From the NCBI GenBank assembly GCA_016284975.1, contig JAEEPV010000097.1:1-14246 (forward strand): a stretch of DNA of 14,246 nt, in the 5' to 3' direction. This document shows positions 6,741-14,072 of this stretch, in pieces (within the stretch, counting starts at the first letter, position 1; each line of letters opens with the position of its first letter). Made by a program: the position numbers and the translations under genes. The notes under the pieces are model-generated. The model saw nothing but the letters and a program-made list of their open reading frames with translations, was not told the origin of the DNA and ran no database searches. Source of the stretch: Solobacterium sp. GTDB lineage: Bacteria > Bacillota_I > Bacilli_A > Erysipelotrichales > Erysipelotrichaceae.

Positions 6741-7907
6741 ATGTGGAAGCGATGCGTTTTTCTTTTTCTGATTCTGTTTCTGATAACGGGGTGTAAAAAA
6801 ACGGTGGAGTATAAAACACCGGATCTCGATGCGATTATCGTCTCGGATCTGCATTATACCTGTGATCCGAATGTGATTGCCTCCATTGTGCCGGCCATGC
6901 CATACTCCCAGGAGGTGACACAGGCCGTGATCAATGCGGTGATCGAGGAACACCCGGATGTTTTCATTATTGCCGGAGATAATACCAATTCCGGTGCACT
7001 GCAGGATATGGAATCTCTGGCCGGGCGTTTGGAACAGATCAAAGACGCCGGTATCCCGATCATCATGACCACCGGCAACCATGATTTCAATCACGGATTA
7101 AAAGATCAGTATCAGGAACTGTTTTTTCCGCTCCTTACAATCGATGAAGCAGATCCGCATTCACTCAGTTATTACACGGATATCGGAAATGTACGAATCC
7201 TGGCGATGGATGACAGTACGTATACCGACGGCTCCAGCGGGACGTTTTCAAAAGAGACGATGACCTGGCTGAAGAAGGCACTGAACCGTGCAGAACAGGA
7301 AGGTTTACGGGTACTGTTTCTCTCGCATCATAATGTTCTGGCCGGAAAGAAGGATGCGCATAACGAAACGTATCGGATCACCAATGAAGAACTGGAACCG
7401 CTGCTGCGAAAAGAAGGGGTGCTCTTGTGTATCAGCGGGCATCTTCATTCGCAATCGATTCTGGAAGAGAACGGACTGTATGAAGTCATACAGGGCATGC
7501 CGCTGTATGACGGCCATCCGATCGGAAGACTGCGTATTCAGGAAGAAAACATCGAATACCGGTGTGAACCGATTGATTTTGAACGGTATGGCAGTATCGA
7601 ACTTGCACAGGCGATGAAGGAAGCGGATCGGAAGAGCGCGGAAATCATGCAGGATATTTTCCGGGAAATCCTGGAAAAACAGGGAATCCGCGGGAAAGAA
7701 GAAGAGGGAATTCTGAATCTGTTGGGAACCATCCTGAGCAGTTATGCGGCAGGAACCCTTCGTCAGGAAGCGGAAGCGATCCAAAATGATCCGTACTACG
7801 ATGCCATGACGGCAGCGCTTGCGAAAGAAAACTACGGACCGTGGATCGAATCACTGATCAATGACCCGCCCCGCGACGGACGTTATCTGCGGATCGAAAA
7901 CGAATAA
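6741..7907 (+). CDS. Lipoprotein calcineurin-like metallophosphoesterase
   Basis: A 388-residue secreted lipoprotein. A short signal peptide (WKRCVFLFLILFLITGC) ends in a lipobox with Cys18, so the mature protein should be tethered outside the membrane. The two-metal phosphoesterase motifs are complete and in order: SDLHY (Asp36, His38), AGDNTNSG (Asp80, Asn81), GNHD (Asn113, His114), SHHN (His196, His197) and SGHLHSQ (His234, His236). After the catalytic domain, which probably ends near residue 270, comes a mostly helical, charged region of about 115 residues with no recognised motif. The family includes phosphodiesterases, nucleotidases and phosphatases; the substrate cannot be told from these residues. 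ATG 6741 is the only possible start, with an in-frame TAA at 6729-6731. The gene ends just before a strong terminator, so it probably closes the pcrA transcript. Confidence 0.92.
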   Translation: MWKRCVFLFLILFLITGCKKTVEYKTPDLDAIIVSDLHYTCDPNVIASIVPAMPYSQEVTQAVINAVIEEHPDVFIIAGDNTNSGALQDMESLAGRLEQIKDAGIPIIMTTGNHDFNHGLKDQYQELFFPLLTIDEADPHSLSYYTDIGNVRILAMDDSTYTDGSSGTFSKETMTWLKKALNRAEQEGLRVLFLSHHNVLAGKKDAHNETYRITNEELEPLLRKEGVLLCISGHLHSQSILEENGLYEVIQGMPLYDGHPIGRLRIQEENIEYRCEPIDFERYGSIELAQAMKEADRKSAEIMQDIFREILEKQGIRGKEEEGILNLLGTILSSYAAGTLRQEAEAIQNDPYYDAMTAALAKENYGPWIESLINDPPRDGRYLRIENE

Positions 7908-7916
7908 TCATACGGG

Positions 7917-7944
7917 GGATCCGACAGAAAAATCGGATCCTTTT
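7917..7944 (+). terminator. Rho-independent terminator after the phosphoesterase gene
   Basis: GGATCCGA (7917-7924) pairs perfectly with TCGGATCC (7933-7940) round an A-rich 8-base loop and is followed by TTTT. The right arm can also pair downstream (AATCGG at 7931-7936 with CCGATT at 7945-7950), a mutually exclusive fold. Confidence 0.85.
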
Positions 7945-7955
7945 CCGATTTCTGA

Positions 7956-7984
7956 TTGACAGGGTAAAAACAATAAGAAATAAT
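7956..7984 (+). promoter_or_regulatory. Near-consensus sigma-A promoter for the glycyl-radical operon
   Basis: TTGACA (7956-7961) is a perfect -35 box. A 17-base spacer leads to AATAAT (7979-7984), five of six matches to TATAAT. The transcript should begin near 7991, about 20 bases before the regulator start. It is the strongest promoter in the window and lies between a terminator and the DeoR-type gene. Confidence 0.82.
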
Positions 7985-7989
7985 AAGAA
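7972..7989 (+). promoter_or_regulatory. Candidate operator: AATAAGAA direct repeat with 10-bp period
   Basis: AATAAGAA occurs at 7972-7979 and again at 7982-7989, one helical turn apart, overlapping the -10 box. Repeats of this kind placed over a promoter before a DeoR-family gene are reasonable sites for autoregulation. The region is A-rich, so chance is possible. Confidence 0.4.
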
Positions 7990-8010
7990 TCAGGAAAAAA
8001 CAAGAACTAT

Positions 8011-8787
8011 ATGTTTGCGAAGGAACGGCTGGAAGAGATCGCAGGAACGATCGAAAAAGAACAGCGGGTAACGGTAAAGGAACTCGCGGAGAAATATCAG
8101 GTCACGGAGGACAGTATCCGCAAGGATCTTACCGTCCTGGAGAAACAGGGCCGGCTTCAGAAGGTCTACGGAGGCGCGGTTTCCGTACGCAGAAACCCCG
8201 GACTGTATTCCAGCAGTCAGAGAATCAATGATCATGAAGAAGAACGGCAGGAACTTGCCGAACAGATGTTTTCCCTTTTAAAACCGGGGATGACGGTATT
8301 TCTGGATGTATCGGTAACGAATATCCTGCTCGCTGAAAAGATACGAGACAGCGGGATGGAGCTGACGGCTGTTACAAACATGATTGCCGTGATGAATGTA
8401 CTGGCCACCGCCGAACGTGTGAAGCTGATCCTGCTTGGCGGCAGGATCAACAAAGAACGGGATGCGTTCTGGAGTTCTGCGGCAGCAGAAGCTGCGGGAC
8501 GTTACCGGTATGATCTTGCGTTTCTTGGAACGGTTGGTGTCAATTCTAAAACCGGAGAACTCAGCACTTACCAGGAGGAAGACGGCATCCTGAAACATAT
8601 TGTGATCGAACGCGCAAAGCAGAGCTGGATTATTGCGGAAGAACACAAGTTCCAGGAAGAAGGGGATTACCGGTATGGTGATCTCGACGAAGTCAGCGGT
8701 TTGATCCTGAGCAGGAAAGCAGCGCGGACCTGCAAGGCAAAACCATCTGGGCAGACACGTTCTGCAGGGAGAAAGCGACATGAATGA
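8011..8787 (+). CDS. DeoR/GlpR-family transcriptional regulator
   Basis: A 258-residue DNA-binding regulator of usual family length. The N-terminal winged helix-turn-helix is textbook: MFAKERLEEI, then VTVKELAEKYQVTEDSIRKD at about 20-39, LEKQGRLQKVYGGAV after it. The C-terminal part (about 75-235) is the DeoR sensor domain, which in this family binds a phosphorylated sugar or related intermediate and releases the repressor. FLDVSVTN and LLGGRINKERDAF are typical stretches. It is the first gene of the operon and overlaps the glycyl radical enzyme by 8 bases, so it most likely represses its own operon and responds to a sugar phosphate of that pathway. The start fits family alignments, though the nearest Shine-Dalgarno (AGGA at 7992-7995) is unusually far, 15 bases. 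That may keep regulator levels low. Confidence 0.93.
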   Translation: MFAKERLEEIAGTIEKEQRVTVKELAEKYQVTEDSIRKDLTVLEKQGRLQKVYGGAVSVRRNPGLYSSSQRINDHEEERQELAEQMFSLLKPGMTVFLDVSVTNILLAEKIRDSGMELTAVTNMIAVMNVLATAERVKLILLGGRINKERDAFWSSAAAEAAGRYRYDLAFLGTVGVNSKTGELSTYQEEDGILKHIVIERAKQSWIIAEEHKFQEEGDYRYGDLDEVSGLILSRKAARTCKAKPSGQTRSAGRKRHE

Positions 8788-11116
8788 GAGAATACAGCAT
8801 CTGAAAGATAAGATGCTCCGTGAAGAACGCTTTGCCAGCATTGAGCAGGCAAAGATTATCACCCGCATCTATCAGGAAAATGAAGATCGAAGTATCGCAA
8901 AGAAACGTGCGCTTGCCTTTAAGGCCGCATGTGAGGAAATTGAAATATCGATCGATCCGGAAGAGCTGATCGTCGGGAATCGTACAAAAGGAGTACGGGC
9001 CGGCGTTGTGTTTCCGGAAAGCGGCTGTTCCTGGGTGAACCGGGAGTTTGAAGATCTGCCGAACCGCCCGCAGGACCGTTTTTCGGTAAATGAAGACGAC
9101 ATCCGGTATTTCCGGGAAATGATCTATCCGTACTGGAGCAACTGTTCGATGGAAGAAGGGATTCGGAGAGAATACGGAGAAGAGATCAAAAAGATCAGCC
9201 GGGTGGTAAAAATCAATCAAACCGACCATGCCCAGGGGCATATCTGTCCGGATGTGGAGACCTGGCTGCACAAAGGGCCGTCCATTATCCGTCAGGAAAT
9301 GAAAGCCAGACTGTATCTGATTCAGGGAGAAGAACGGGAATTCTGTGAATGCGTACTGCTGGTACTGGACGGTGCGATCACCTATATGAACCGTTATGCC
9401 AAGCTTGCCGACCGGATGAGTGTCGATTATCCGGAACATCATGATAATCTGGTCCAGGTCGCTCAGAACTGCCGGAACCTCGCCAGCCGTCCTGCCCAGC
9501 ATTTCGGAGAAGCACTGCAGTCCCTCTGGTTTCTGTTTGTGCTGCTTCATCTGGAAAGCAATGCGAGTTCGTTCTCACCGGGCCGGATGGACCAGTATTT
9601 ATATCCATATTATGAAAGAGATGTGAAGGACAATGGTCTGGATGATGAACAGGCACTGGAACTCCTGGAATGCCTGTGGCTGAAATTTAATCAGATCGTC
9701 TATCTGCGCAACCGGGGAAGCGCCAAGTACTTTGCCGGTTTCCCGATCGGCTTTAATATCGCCCTCGGCGGAGTGGATGCGAATGGAAAGGATACCTATA
9801 ACCAGATTTCCATGTTATGTCTGCAGGCACAGAAAGAGATCGGGCTTCCCCAGCCGAATCTCTCGGTGCGGCTGAATCAGAACTCCTCACATGAGCTGAT
9901 GCAGAAAGCGATCGAAGTCGTTGCCAGAGGAAGCGGGATGCCGCAGTTCTTCAATGATGAAGCAGTCATTGAGCCCATGCAGAAAGAACTGGGTATTACC
10001 CTGCAGGATGCCCGCAATTATGCGATCGTCGGCTGTGTGGAACTGACGACCACCGGCAATGCCCTGGGCTGGAGCGATGCGGCGATGTTCAATTTGTGCA
10101 AGACGCTGGAACTCGCACTTAACCATGGTGTGGATGAGATTACCGGCGGACAGCTGTGCGCGGATTACGGAGGACTGGATACCTACGATACATACGAACA
10201 GCTGGAGGATTCCCTGCGAAAGATCATTGATTACTACATCGATGAGATGATGAAAGCAGAAGAAGTCGTAGAGAAGGCACATCAGAAGTATCTGCCAAGT
10301 ACATTCCTGTCCTGTGTCATCAATGACTGTCTGAAACAATGCGTGGATGTCACACGGGGTGGTGCGCATTACAACTTCTCCGGTATTCAGATGATCCAGG
10401 TTGCCAATCTCGCAGACAGTCTTGAGGCGATCCGAAAGCTGGTGTATGAAGAACATGAGATCGGAAGAGAGGAACTGCTCGCAGCGCTAAGGAATGATTT
10501 CAAAGGATATGAGCTGATTCAGGCAAAGCTGTTGAACAAAGCACCGAAGTACGGAAATGATATCCGGGAAGTTGATGAGATCGGCGCAAAGTGGGCGGAG
10601 TATTTCCGTGAGCGGATGCGCGGATACAGGAACTACCGGGGCGGACCGGTTCATACCGGAATGTATACCGTATCGGCACATGTGCCGATGGGAGAAAACG
10701 TCGGAGCTTCCGCAGATGGAAGAAACAGCGGAACACCGCTGGCTGACGGAGGAATGTCTCCTTCCTATGGCAGAGACATGCATGGACCGACCGCGGTGCT
10801 GAAGTCCGTATCTCGACTGCCGGAATCGCTTACGACCAACGGCGGTCTTCTGAATATGAAATTCCTGCCGGACTTCTTTGAAACCGAAGAAGGCAGAAAT
10901 AAATTCGAGACCTTCCTGAGAGCGTTTGTGGATCTCAAGATCCCGCATATTCAATTCAATGTCGTAAGGAAGGAAGATCTTCTTGCGGCGAAAGAACATC
11001 CCGATCAGTATCGCTCTTTAACTGTACGAGTAGCCGGTTACACCGCTTACTTTGTCGAGCTGGACGGAAAACTGCAGGACGAAATTATCCGGAGGACAGC
11101 GTATGACGACATCTGA
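8780..11116 (+). CDS. Glycyl radical enzyme, YbiW/PflD type; probable 1,5-anhydroglucitol-6-phosphate lyase
   Basis: A 778-residue cytoplasmic, oxygen-sensitive glycyl radical enzyme. The thiyl-radical loop is VGCVELTTTGN with Cys419 and Glu421; the glycyl radical loop is RVAGYTAYFVEL with Gly753, 25 residues from the end. True pyruvate formate-lyase has two adjacent cysteines in the first loop. Here there is one cysteine after Gly and before Val-Glu, as in dehydratase and lyase members, so a plain formate acetyltransferase label would mislead. The next genes are its activase and a fructose-6-phosphate aldolase, the same trio as E. coli ybiW-ybiY-fsaA and pflD-pflC-fsaB. From memory, those GREs open the ring of 1,5-anhydroglucitol-6-phosphate to give 1-deoxyfructose-6-phosphate. 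Assignment here rests on gene order plus motifs. The start ATG 8780 has AGGGAG upstream and overlaps the regulator gene by 8 bases. Confidence 0.92.
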   Translation: MNERIQHLKDKMLREERFASIEQAKIITRIYQENEDRSIAKKRALAFKAACEEIEISIDPEELIVGNRTKGVRAGVVFPESGCSWVNREFEDLPNRPQDRFSVNEDDIRYFREMIYPYWSNCSMEEGIRREYGEEIKKISRVVKINQTDHAQGHICPDVETWLHKGPSIIRQEMKARLYLIQGEEREFCECVLLVLDGAITYMNRYAKLADRMSVDYPEHHDNLVQVAQNCRNLASRPAQHFGEALQSLWFLFVLLHLESNASSFSPGRMDQYLYPYYERDVKDNGLDDEQALELLECLWLKFNQIVYLRNRGSAKYFAGFPIGFNIALGGVDANGKDTYNQISMLCLQAQKEIGLPQPNLSVRLNQNSSHELMQKAIEVVARGSGMPQFFNDEAVIEPMQKELGITLQDARNYAIVGCVELTTTGNALGWSDAAMFNLCKTLELALNHGVDEITGGQLCADYGGLDTYDTYEQLEDSLRKIIDYYIDEMMKAEEVVEKAHQKYLPSTFLSCVINDCLKQCVDVTRGGAHYNFSGIQMIQVANLADSLEAIRKLVYEEHEIGREELLAALRNDFKGYELIQAKLLNKAPKYGNDIREVDEIGAKWAEYFRERMRGYRNYRGGPVHTGMYTVSAHVPMGENVGASADGRNSGTPLADGGMSPSYGRDMHGPTAVLKSVSRLPESLTTNGGLLNMKFLPDFFETEEGRNKFETFLRAFVDLKIPHIQFNVVRKEDLLAAKEHPDQYRSLTVRVAGYTAYFVELDGKLQDEIIRRTAYDDI
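11091..11095 (+). promoter_or_regulatory. Strong Shine-Dalgarno that fixes the activase start
   Basis: GGAGG lies seven bases before ATG 11103, inside the end of the GRE gene. It favours this start over the longer frame opening at 11052. Confidence 0.85.
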
Positions 11117-12044
11117 TTCCGCACTGGTATTTGATATCAAGCGATTTGCGGTTCATGACGGAGCTGGGATCCGCACAACGGTATTCTTCAAGGGATGTCC
11201 GCTGCGGTGTATCTGGTGTCAGAACCCGGAAGGTCTTAACGCAAAACGGCAGGTCATGTTCATGAAGTCAAAGTGCATTCACTGCCGGACCTGTGAGACC
11301 AAGGCATTCGGTCATCAGCTGACCTGGGTCAGAGATCATCCGGAACTGAACTTCACGTATTACGGTACTTACGACAATCTTGTAAAGGAGTGCCCGGCCG
11401 GTGCGATCGTCTATGACAGTGCCGCGATGACCAAAGAGGAGATTCTGGAAAAGATTCTCGAAGACAAAGTGTTTTACCGGGATACCGGCGGAGTGACATT
11501 CTCCGGAGGTGAACCGCTGATGCAGGGAGAATTCCTGCTGGATCTGTTGAAGATCTGTAAGGAGAACGGAATTAATACTGCAATCGAAACGTGTCTTCAG
11601 GCAGATACCGAGTTTGTGAAAGAAGTGATTCCGTATGTGGATCAGATCTATGCGGATATGAAGTTTTACAATCCGGAAGAACATCAGAAATATACCGGAA
11701 TGGATAACCGGATCATCCGGTACAACATCAAACTCCTTCTGGAATCCGATGCGCGCCGGAAGGTGACGATCCGGACACCACTGATTCCAAATGTGACAGC
11801 AGAGGAAACCAATATCCGGGCGATCGCATCCTATATCTCATCGATATATCCGGAGGTCTGTTACGAACTGTTGAATTATAATGATCTGGCCGGGGCGAAA
11901 TACCCGATGATTGGAAAGACCTTCGGGATGCCGGAGAATACCAGAAGATTCAAAGCGCATGAAATGAAAAAGTTTTATAAAGCCGCACTGGACGGCGGCG
12001 TAAAAAATCTGATTACAGAAGCCAAAGCAAAGGAGAGAAGATAA
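11103..12044 (+). CDS. Glycyl-radical-enzyme activating enzyme (radical SAM), YbiY-like
   Basis: A 313-residue radical SAM protein that should put the radical on Gly753 of the enzyme encoded just before it. The SAM-binding [4Fe-4S] motif CPLRCIWC gives Cys32, Cys36 and Cys39, preceded by VHDGAGIRTTVFFKGC, the activase signature. SGGEP at 134-138 binds the SAM amino group. Between them lies a ferredoxin-like insert with Cys58, Cys61, Cys64 and Cys97 (CIHCRTC, then KECPAGAI). That is only four cysteines, enough for one auxiliary [4Fe-4S] cluster, where many dehydratase activases have eight for two. As I recall E. coli YbiY, its insert is similarly reduced, which supports the YbiW-type assignment of the partner. 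The gene overlaps the GRE gene by 14 bases and is followed at once by the aldolase gene. Confidence 0.94.
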   Translation: MTTSDSALVFDIKRFAVHDGAGIRTTVFFKGCPLRCIWCQNPEGLNAKRQVMFMKSKCIHCRTCETKAFGHQLTWVRDHPELNFTYYGTYDNLVKECPAGAIVYDSAAMTKEEILEKILEDKVFYRDTGGVTFSGGEPLMQGEFLLDLLKICKENGINTAIETCLQADTEFVKEVIPYVDQIYADMKFYNPEEHQKYTGMDNRIIRYNIKLLLESDARRKVTIRTPLIPNVTAEETNIRAIASYISSIYPEVCYELLNYNDLAGAKYPMIGKTFGMPENTRRFKAHEMKKFYKAALDGGVKNLITEAKAKERR

Positions 12045-12045
12045 C

Positions 12046-12726
12046 ATGGAATTTTTACTGGATACTGTAGAACTGAATGAAATCAAAGACGGCGTTGAGC
12101 ATCTGCCGCTGGCAGGTGTCACCTGCAACCCTTCGATCGTAAAGAAAACAGCACCGAAGGATTTCTTCGCACACATGCGGGAAGTGCGGAAAATCATCAC
12201 GGATGAGCGCACACTCCACGTGCAGGTTGTCGCAAAAGACAGCGATACGCAGCTGAAGGAAGCAGAGGCAATCTTCCAGAACATCGATCCGGAAGTCTAT
12301 ATCAAGGTACCGGTGGACTGGGAAGGTCTGCGTACAATACGGGTGCTGAAAGAAGCCGGTTATAACGTAACAGCGACTGCGATTTATGATCTCATGCAGG
12401 CATATGAGGCAATGGCAGCCGGCGCAGATTATCTGGCGGTATATGTAAACCGTGTGGGATCCATGGGCGGTGATCCGTATGATCTGATCAGCAATGCGGA
12501 GACCCGCATCGCAATGGATGACTATTCCTGCAAGGTGCTTGGTGCTAGCTATCACAGCGTTCAGCAGGTACGTGACTCTCTGAATGCAGGCGCACAGGCC
12601 GTTACCGTACCGCTTTCCATCCTGAAGGCAACCTATGGAAATGTGAACATTCCTACTGCAGTTGATACATTCACAAAAGACTGGGAGTCGGTATACGGTG
12701 CCGGTGTGAATCTTCTGAAATTATGA
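12046..12726 (+). CDS. fsa: Fructose-6-phosphate aldolase-type protein (TalC/FSA family)
   Basis: A 226-residue class I aldolase of the small transaldolase family; FSA is usually about 220. Lys87 in YIKVPV is the Schiff-base lysine. Gln60 (HVQVVAKD), Thr111 (VTATAIY) and Tyr133 (AVYVNR) line up, with a one- or two-residue offset, with Gln59, Thr109 and Tyr131 of E. coli FsaA. The tyrosine, where true transaldolases have phenylalanine, favours simple aldol cleavage. FSA enzymes accept hydroxyacetone as donor. The expected reaction beside this GRE is therefore cleavage of 1-deoxyfructose-6-phosphate to hydroxyacetone and glyceraldehyde-3-phosphate. ATG 12046 follows AAGGAGAG and starts one base after the activase stop. 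The stop overlaps the start of the HAD gene (ATGA). Confidence 0.93.
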   Translation: MEFLLDTVELNEIKDGVEHLPLAGVTCNPSIVKKTAPKDFFAHMREVRKIITDERTLHVQVVAKDSDTQLKEAEAIFQNIDPEVYIKVPVDWEGLRTIRVLKEAGYNVTATAIYDLMQAYEAMAAGADYLAVYVNRVGSMGGDPYDLISNAETRIAMDDYSCKVLGASYHSVQQVRDSLNAGAQAVTVPLSILKATYGNVNIPTAVDTFTKDWESVYGAGVNLLKL

Positions 12727-13547
12727 TCCAAAAGTATCTGTTTCTGGATATCGACAATACGCTGTACAGCGGCAGGCAGGGGATTGTTCCGGAGTCTGCC
12801 AGGGAAGCGGTAAAGCAGGCACGGGAGAATGGTTCCAAAATCTTTCTCTGTACCGGCCGCAGCAAAGCGGAAGCTTCCGATTATCTGGAGTATCCGGTAG
12901 ATGGTTTTATCTTCAGCAGCGGCTCCCGCTGTGAAGTGGACGGCAGGGTGATCTATGATCATCCGATCTCAAAGGAGAATGTGGAGAAAATTTCACAGAT
13001 TGTCCGTTCCTTTGGGATGGGGCTTCTGCTTGGCGGAGCGAAGATGGCATATCTCGATGACAAGTGTTACCGGGAAGTGGAGACGTATCTGACCCAGAAG
13101 GGCGGGGATGAAGCGGAACGTCAGAAAGCCATGGAAAAAAACGGAATGCATCATATGGAAGAGCGGGATCCGGAAGATCCGATCTACAAGCTGGGTGCTT
13201 CCAATCTGCGGGGCGTTTCGTTTGAACCGCTGATTAATGCCCTTCCCAAACCGTTTCGGATGATCCAGACACTGGATTCCCCGACTGCTGTTTTCTGGGA
13301 TATCAGCGACGGTTCGATCATGAAGAAAGACGGGATCCAGAAGATTCTGGAGTATTTCGGTGCAGACCTGCAGGATGCGGTCGGCATTGGCGACAGTGGA
13401 AATGACACGGATATGCTTGAAGTATGCGGAATCGGAATCGCGATGGGAAATGCGGACGAGGACGTCAAACAGATTGCAGACTGGGTAACGACGGATATTG
13501 ATGAAGATGGAATCCGGAATGCATTTCTGCATATCGGTGTAATCTGA
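12723..13547 (+). CDS. Cof-type HAD-IIB hydrolase (sugar-phosphate phosphatase candidate)
   Basis: A 274-residue HAD hydrolase with a C2-type cap. Motif I is LDIDNTL with nucleophile Asp9 and acid/base Asp11; motif II is CTGRS (Thr44); the motif III lysine lies in MKKDGIQ (Lys201 or Lys202); motif IV is GIGDSGNDTDM (Asp224, Asp228). Cap residues, roughly 85-185, set the substrate and are not informative to me. It overlaps the aldolase gene by four bases (ATGA), so it is part of the same operon. In this setting it could dephosphorylate a pathway sugar phosphate, for example to relieve build-up or to release an end product. That is inference, as Cof-type enzymes are often promiscuous. It is not among the core genes of the E. 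coli ybiW and pflD loci as I remember them. Confidence 0.9.
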   Translation: MIQKYLFLDIDNTLYSGRQGIVPESAREAVKQARENGSKIFLCTGRSKAEASDYLEYPVDGFIFSSGSRCEVDGRVIYDHPISKENVEKISQIVRSFGMGLLLGGAKMAYLDDKCYREVETYLTQKGGDEAERQKAMEKNGMHHMEERDPEDPIYKLGASNLRGVSFEPLINALPKPFRMIQTLDSPTAVFWDISDGSIMKKDGIQKILEYFGADLQDAVGIGDSGNDTDMLEVCGIGIAMGNADEDVKQIADWVTTDIDEDGIRNAFLHIGVI

Positions 13548-13560
13548 AAAAGGGGTAATT

Positions 13561-14037
13561 ATGAAATTCGAAACCGAGATCTTTTCACAGTTTAATGACA
13601 GATGGGCACTCGATTGCGCAGGTACAGCAGAAAAGCATAATGCCATGACGATCAGCTGGGGCGGCATGGGCACTCTCTGGGGGAAACCGGTTGTTACGGT
13701 CTATGTAAAACCGTGCCGGTATACTTACCAGTTCATGAATGACAATGAATACTTCACCGTAAATTTTTTCCCGGAAGAATACAGAAAGGCACTGACCGTC
13801 ATGGGCAGCCTGTCCGGAAAATATACGGACAAGGAAACCGAAGCCGGCCTGAAGGTCAAAGACCTTGGTGAAGCCGTTACATTTGAAGAGGCTACTGTAA
13901 CGATGGTGTGCAGAAAGATCTACTGGCAGGATCTGGATCCGGCAAATATGCCTGCGGAAGTCGTAAAGAAACAATATGTGACGGAAGCGCCGCACCGCAT
14001 GTTTATCGGAGAAGTGGTGGAAATTATCAACGGCTGA
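13561..14037 (+). CDS. Flavin-reductase-like FMN-binding split-barrel protein
   Basis: A 158-residue protein of the flavin reductase-like (DIM6/NTAB) superfamily. KHNAMTISWGGMGTLWGKPVVTVYVKP at about 25-51 is the family N-terminal signature, in short pieces HNAMTISWG and KPVVTVYV, followed by YTYQFMNDNEYFTVNFF. Members bind FMN as dimers and either reduce free flavin or have unknown redox roles. It starts 13 bases after the HAD stop with AAGGGG five bases before the ATG, and ends six bases before a terminator, making it the last gene of the GRE operon. Possible jobs are supply of electrons to the iron-sulphur activase or protection against oxygen, but nothing in the sequence decides this. Many relatives sit alone as general flavoproteins, so its presence may be incidental. 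Confidence 0.85.
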   Translation: MKFETEIFSQFNDRWALDCAGTAEKHNAMTISWGGMGTLWGKPVVTVYVKPCRYTYQFMNDNEYFTVNFFPEEYRKALTVMGSLSGKYTDKETEAGLKVKDLGEAVTFEEATVTMVCRKIYWQDLDPANMPAEVVKKQYVTEAPHRMFIGEVVEIING

Positions 14038-14042
14038 AACAG

Positions 14043-14072
14043 ACTGTCTGTGAAAAATCAGACAGTTTTTTT
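14043..14072 (+). terminator. Rho-independent terminator closing the glycyl-radical operon
   Basis: ACTGTCTG (14043-14050) pairs perfectly with CAGACAGT (14059-14066) round an 8-base loop, TGAAAAAT. A run of seven T ends at 14072. It lies six bases after the stop of the flavoprotein gene. Confidence 0.92.

Noticed and set aside
8780..11116. Calling the glycyl radical enzyme pyruvate formate-lyase
   Set aside because: True PFL has two adjacent cysteines in the thiyl loop. This protein has GCVE with one, and its neighbours handle sugar phosphates.
12046..12726. Calling the aldolase a classical transaldolase of the pentose phosphate pathway
   Set aside because: Its length and the Tyr133, Gln60 and Thr111 set match FSA rather than TalB-type enzymes.
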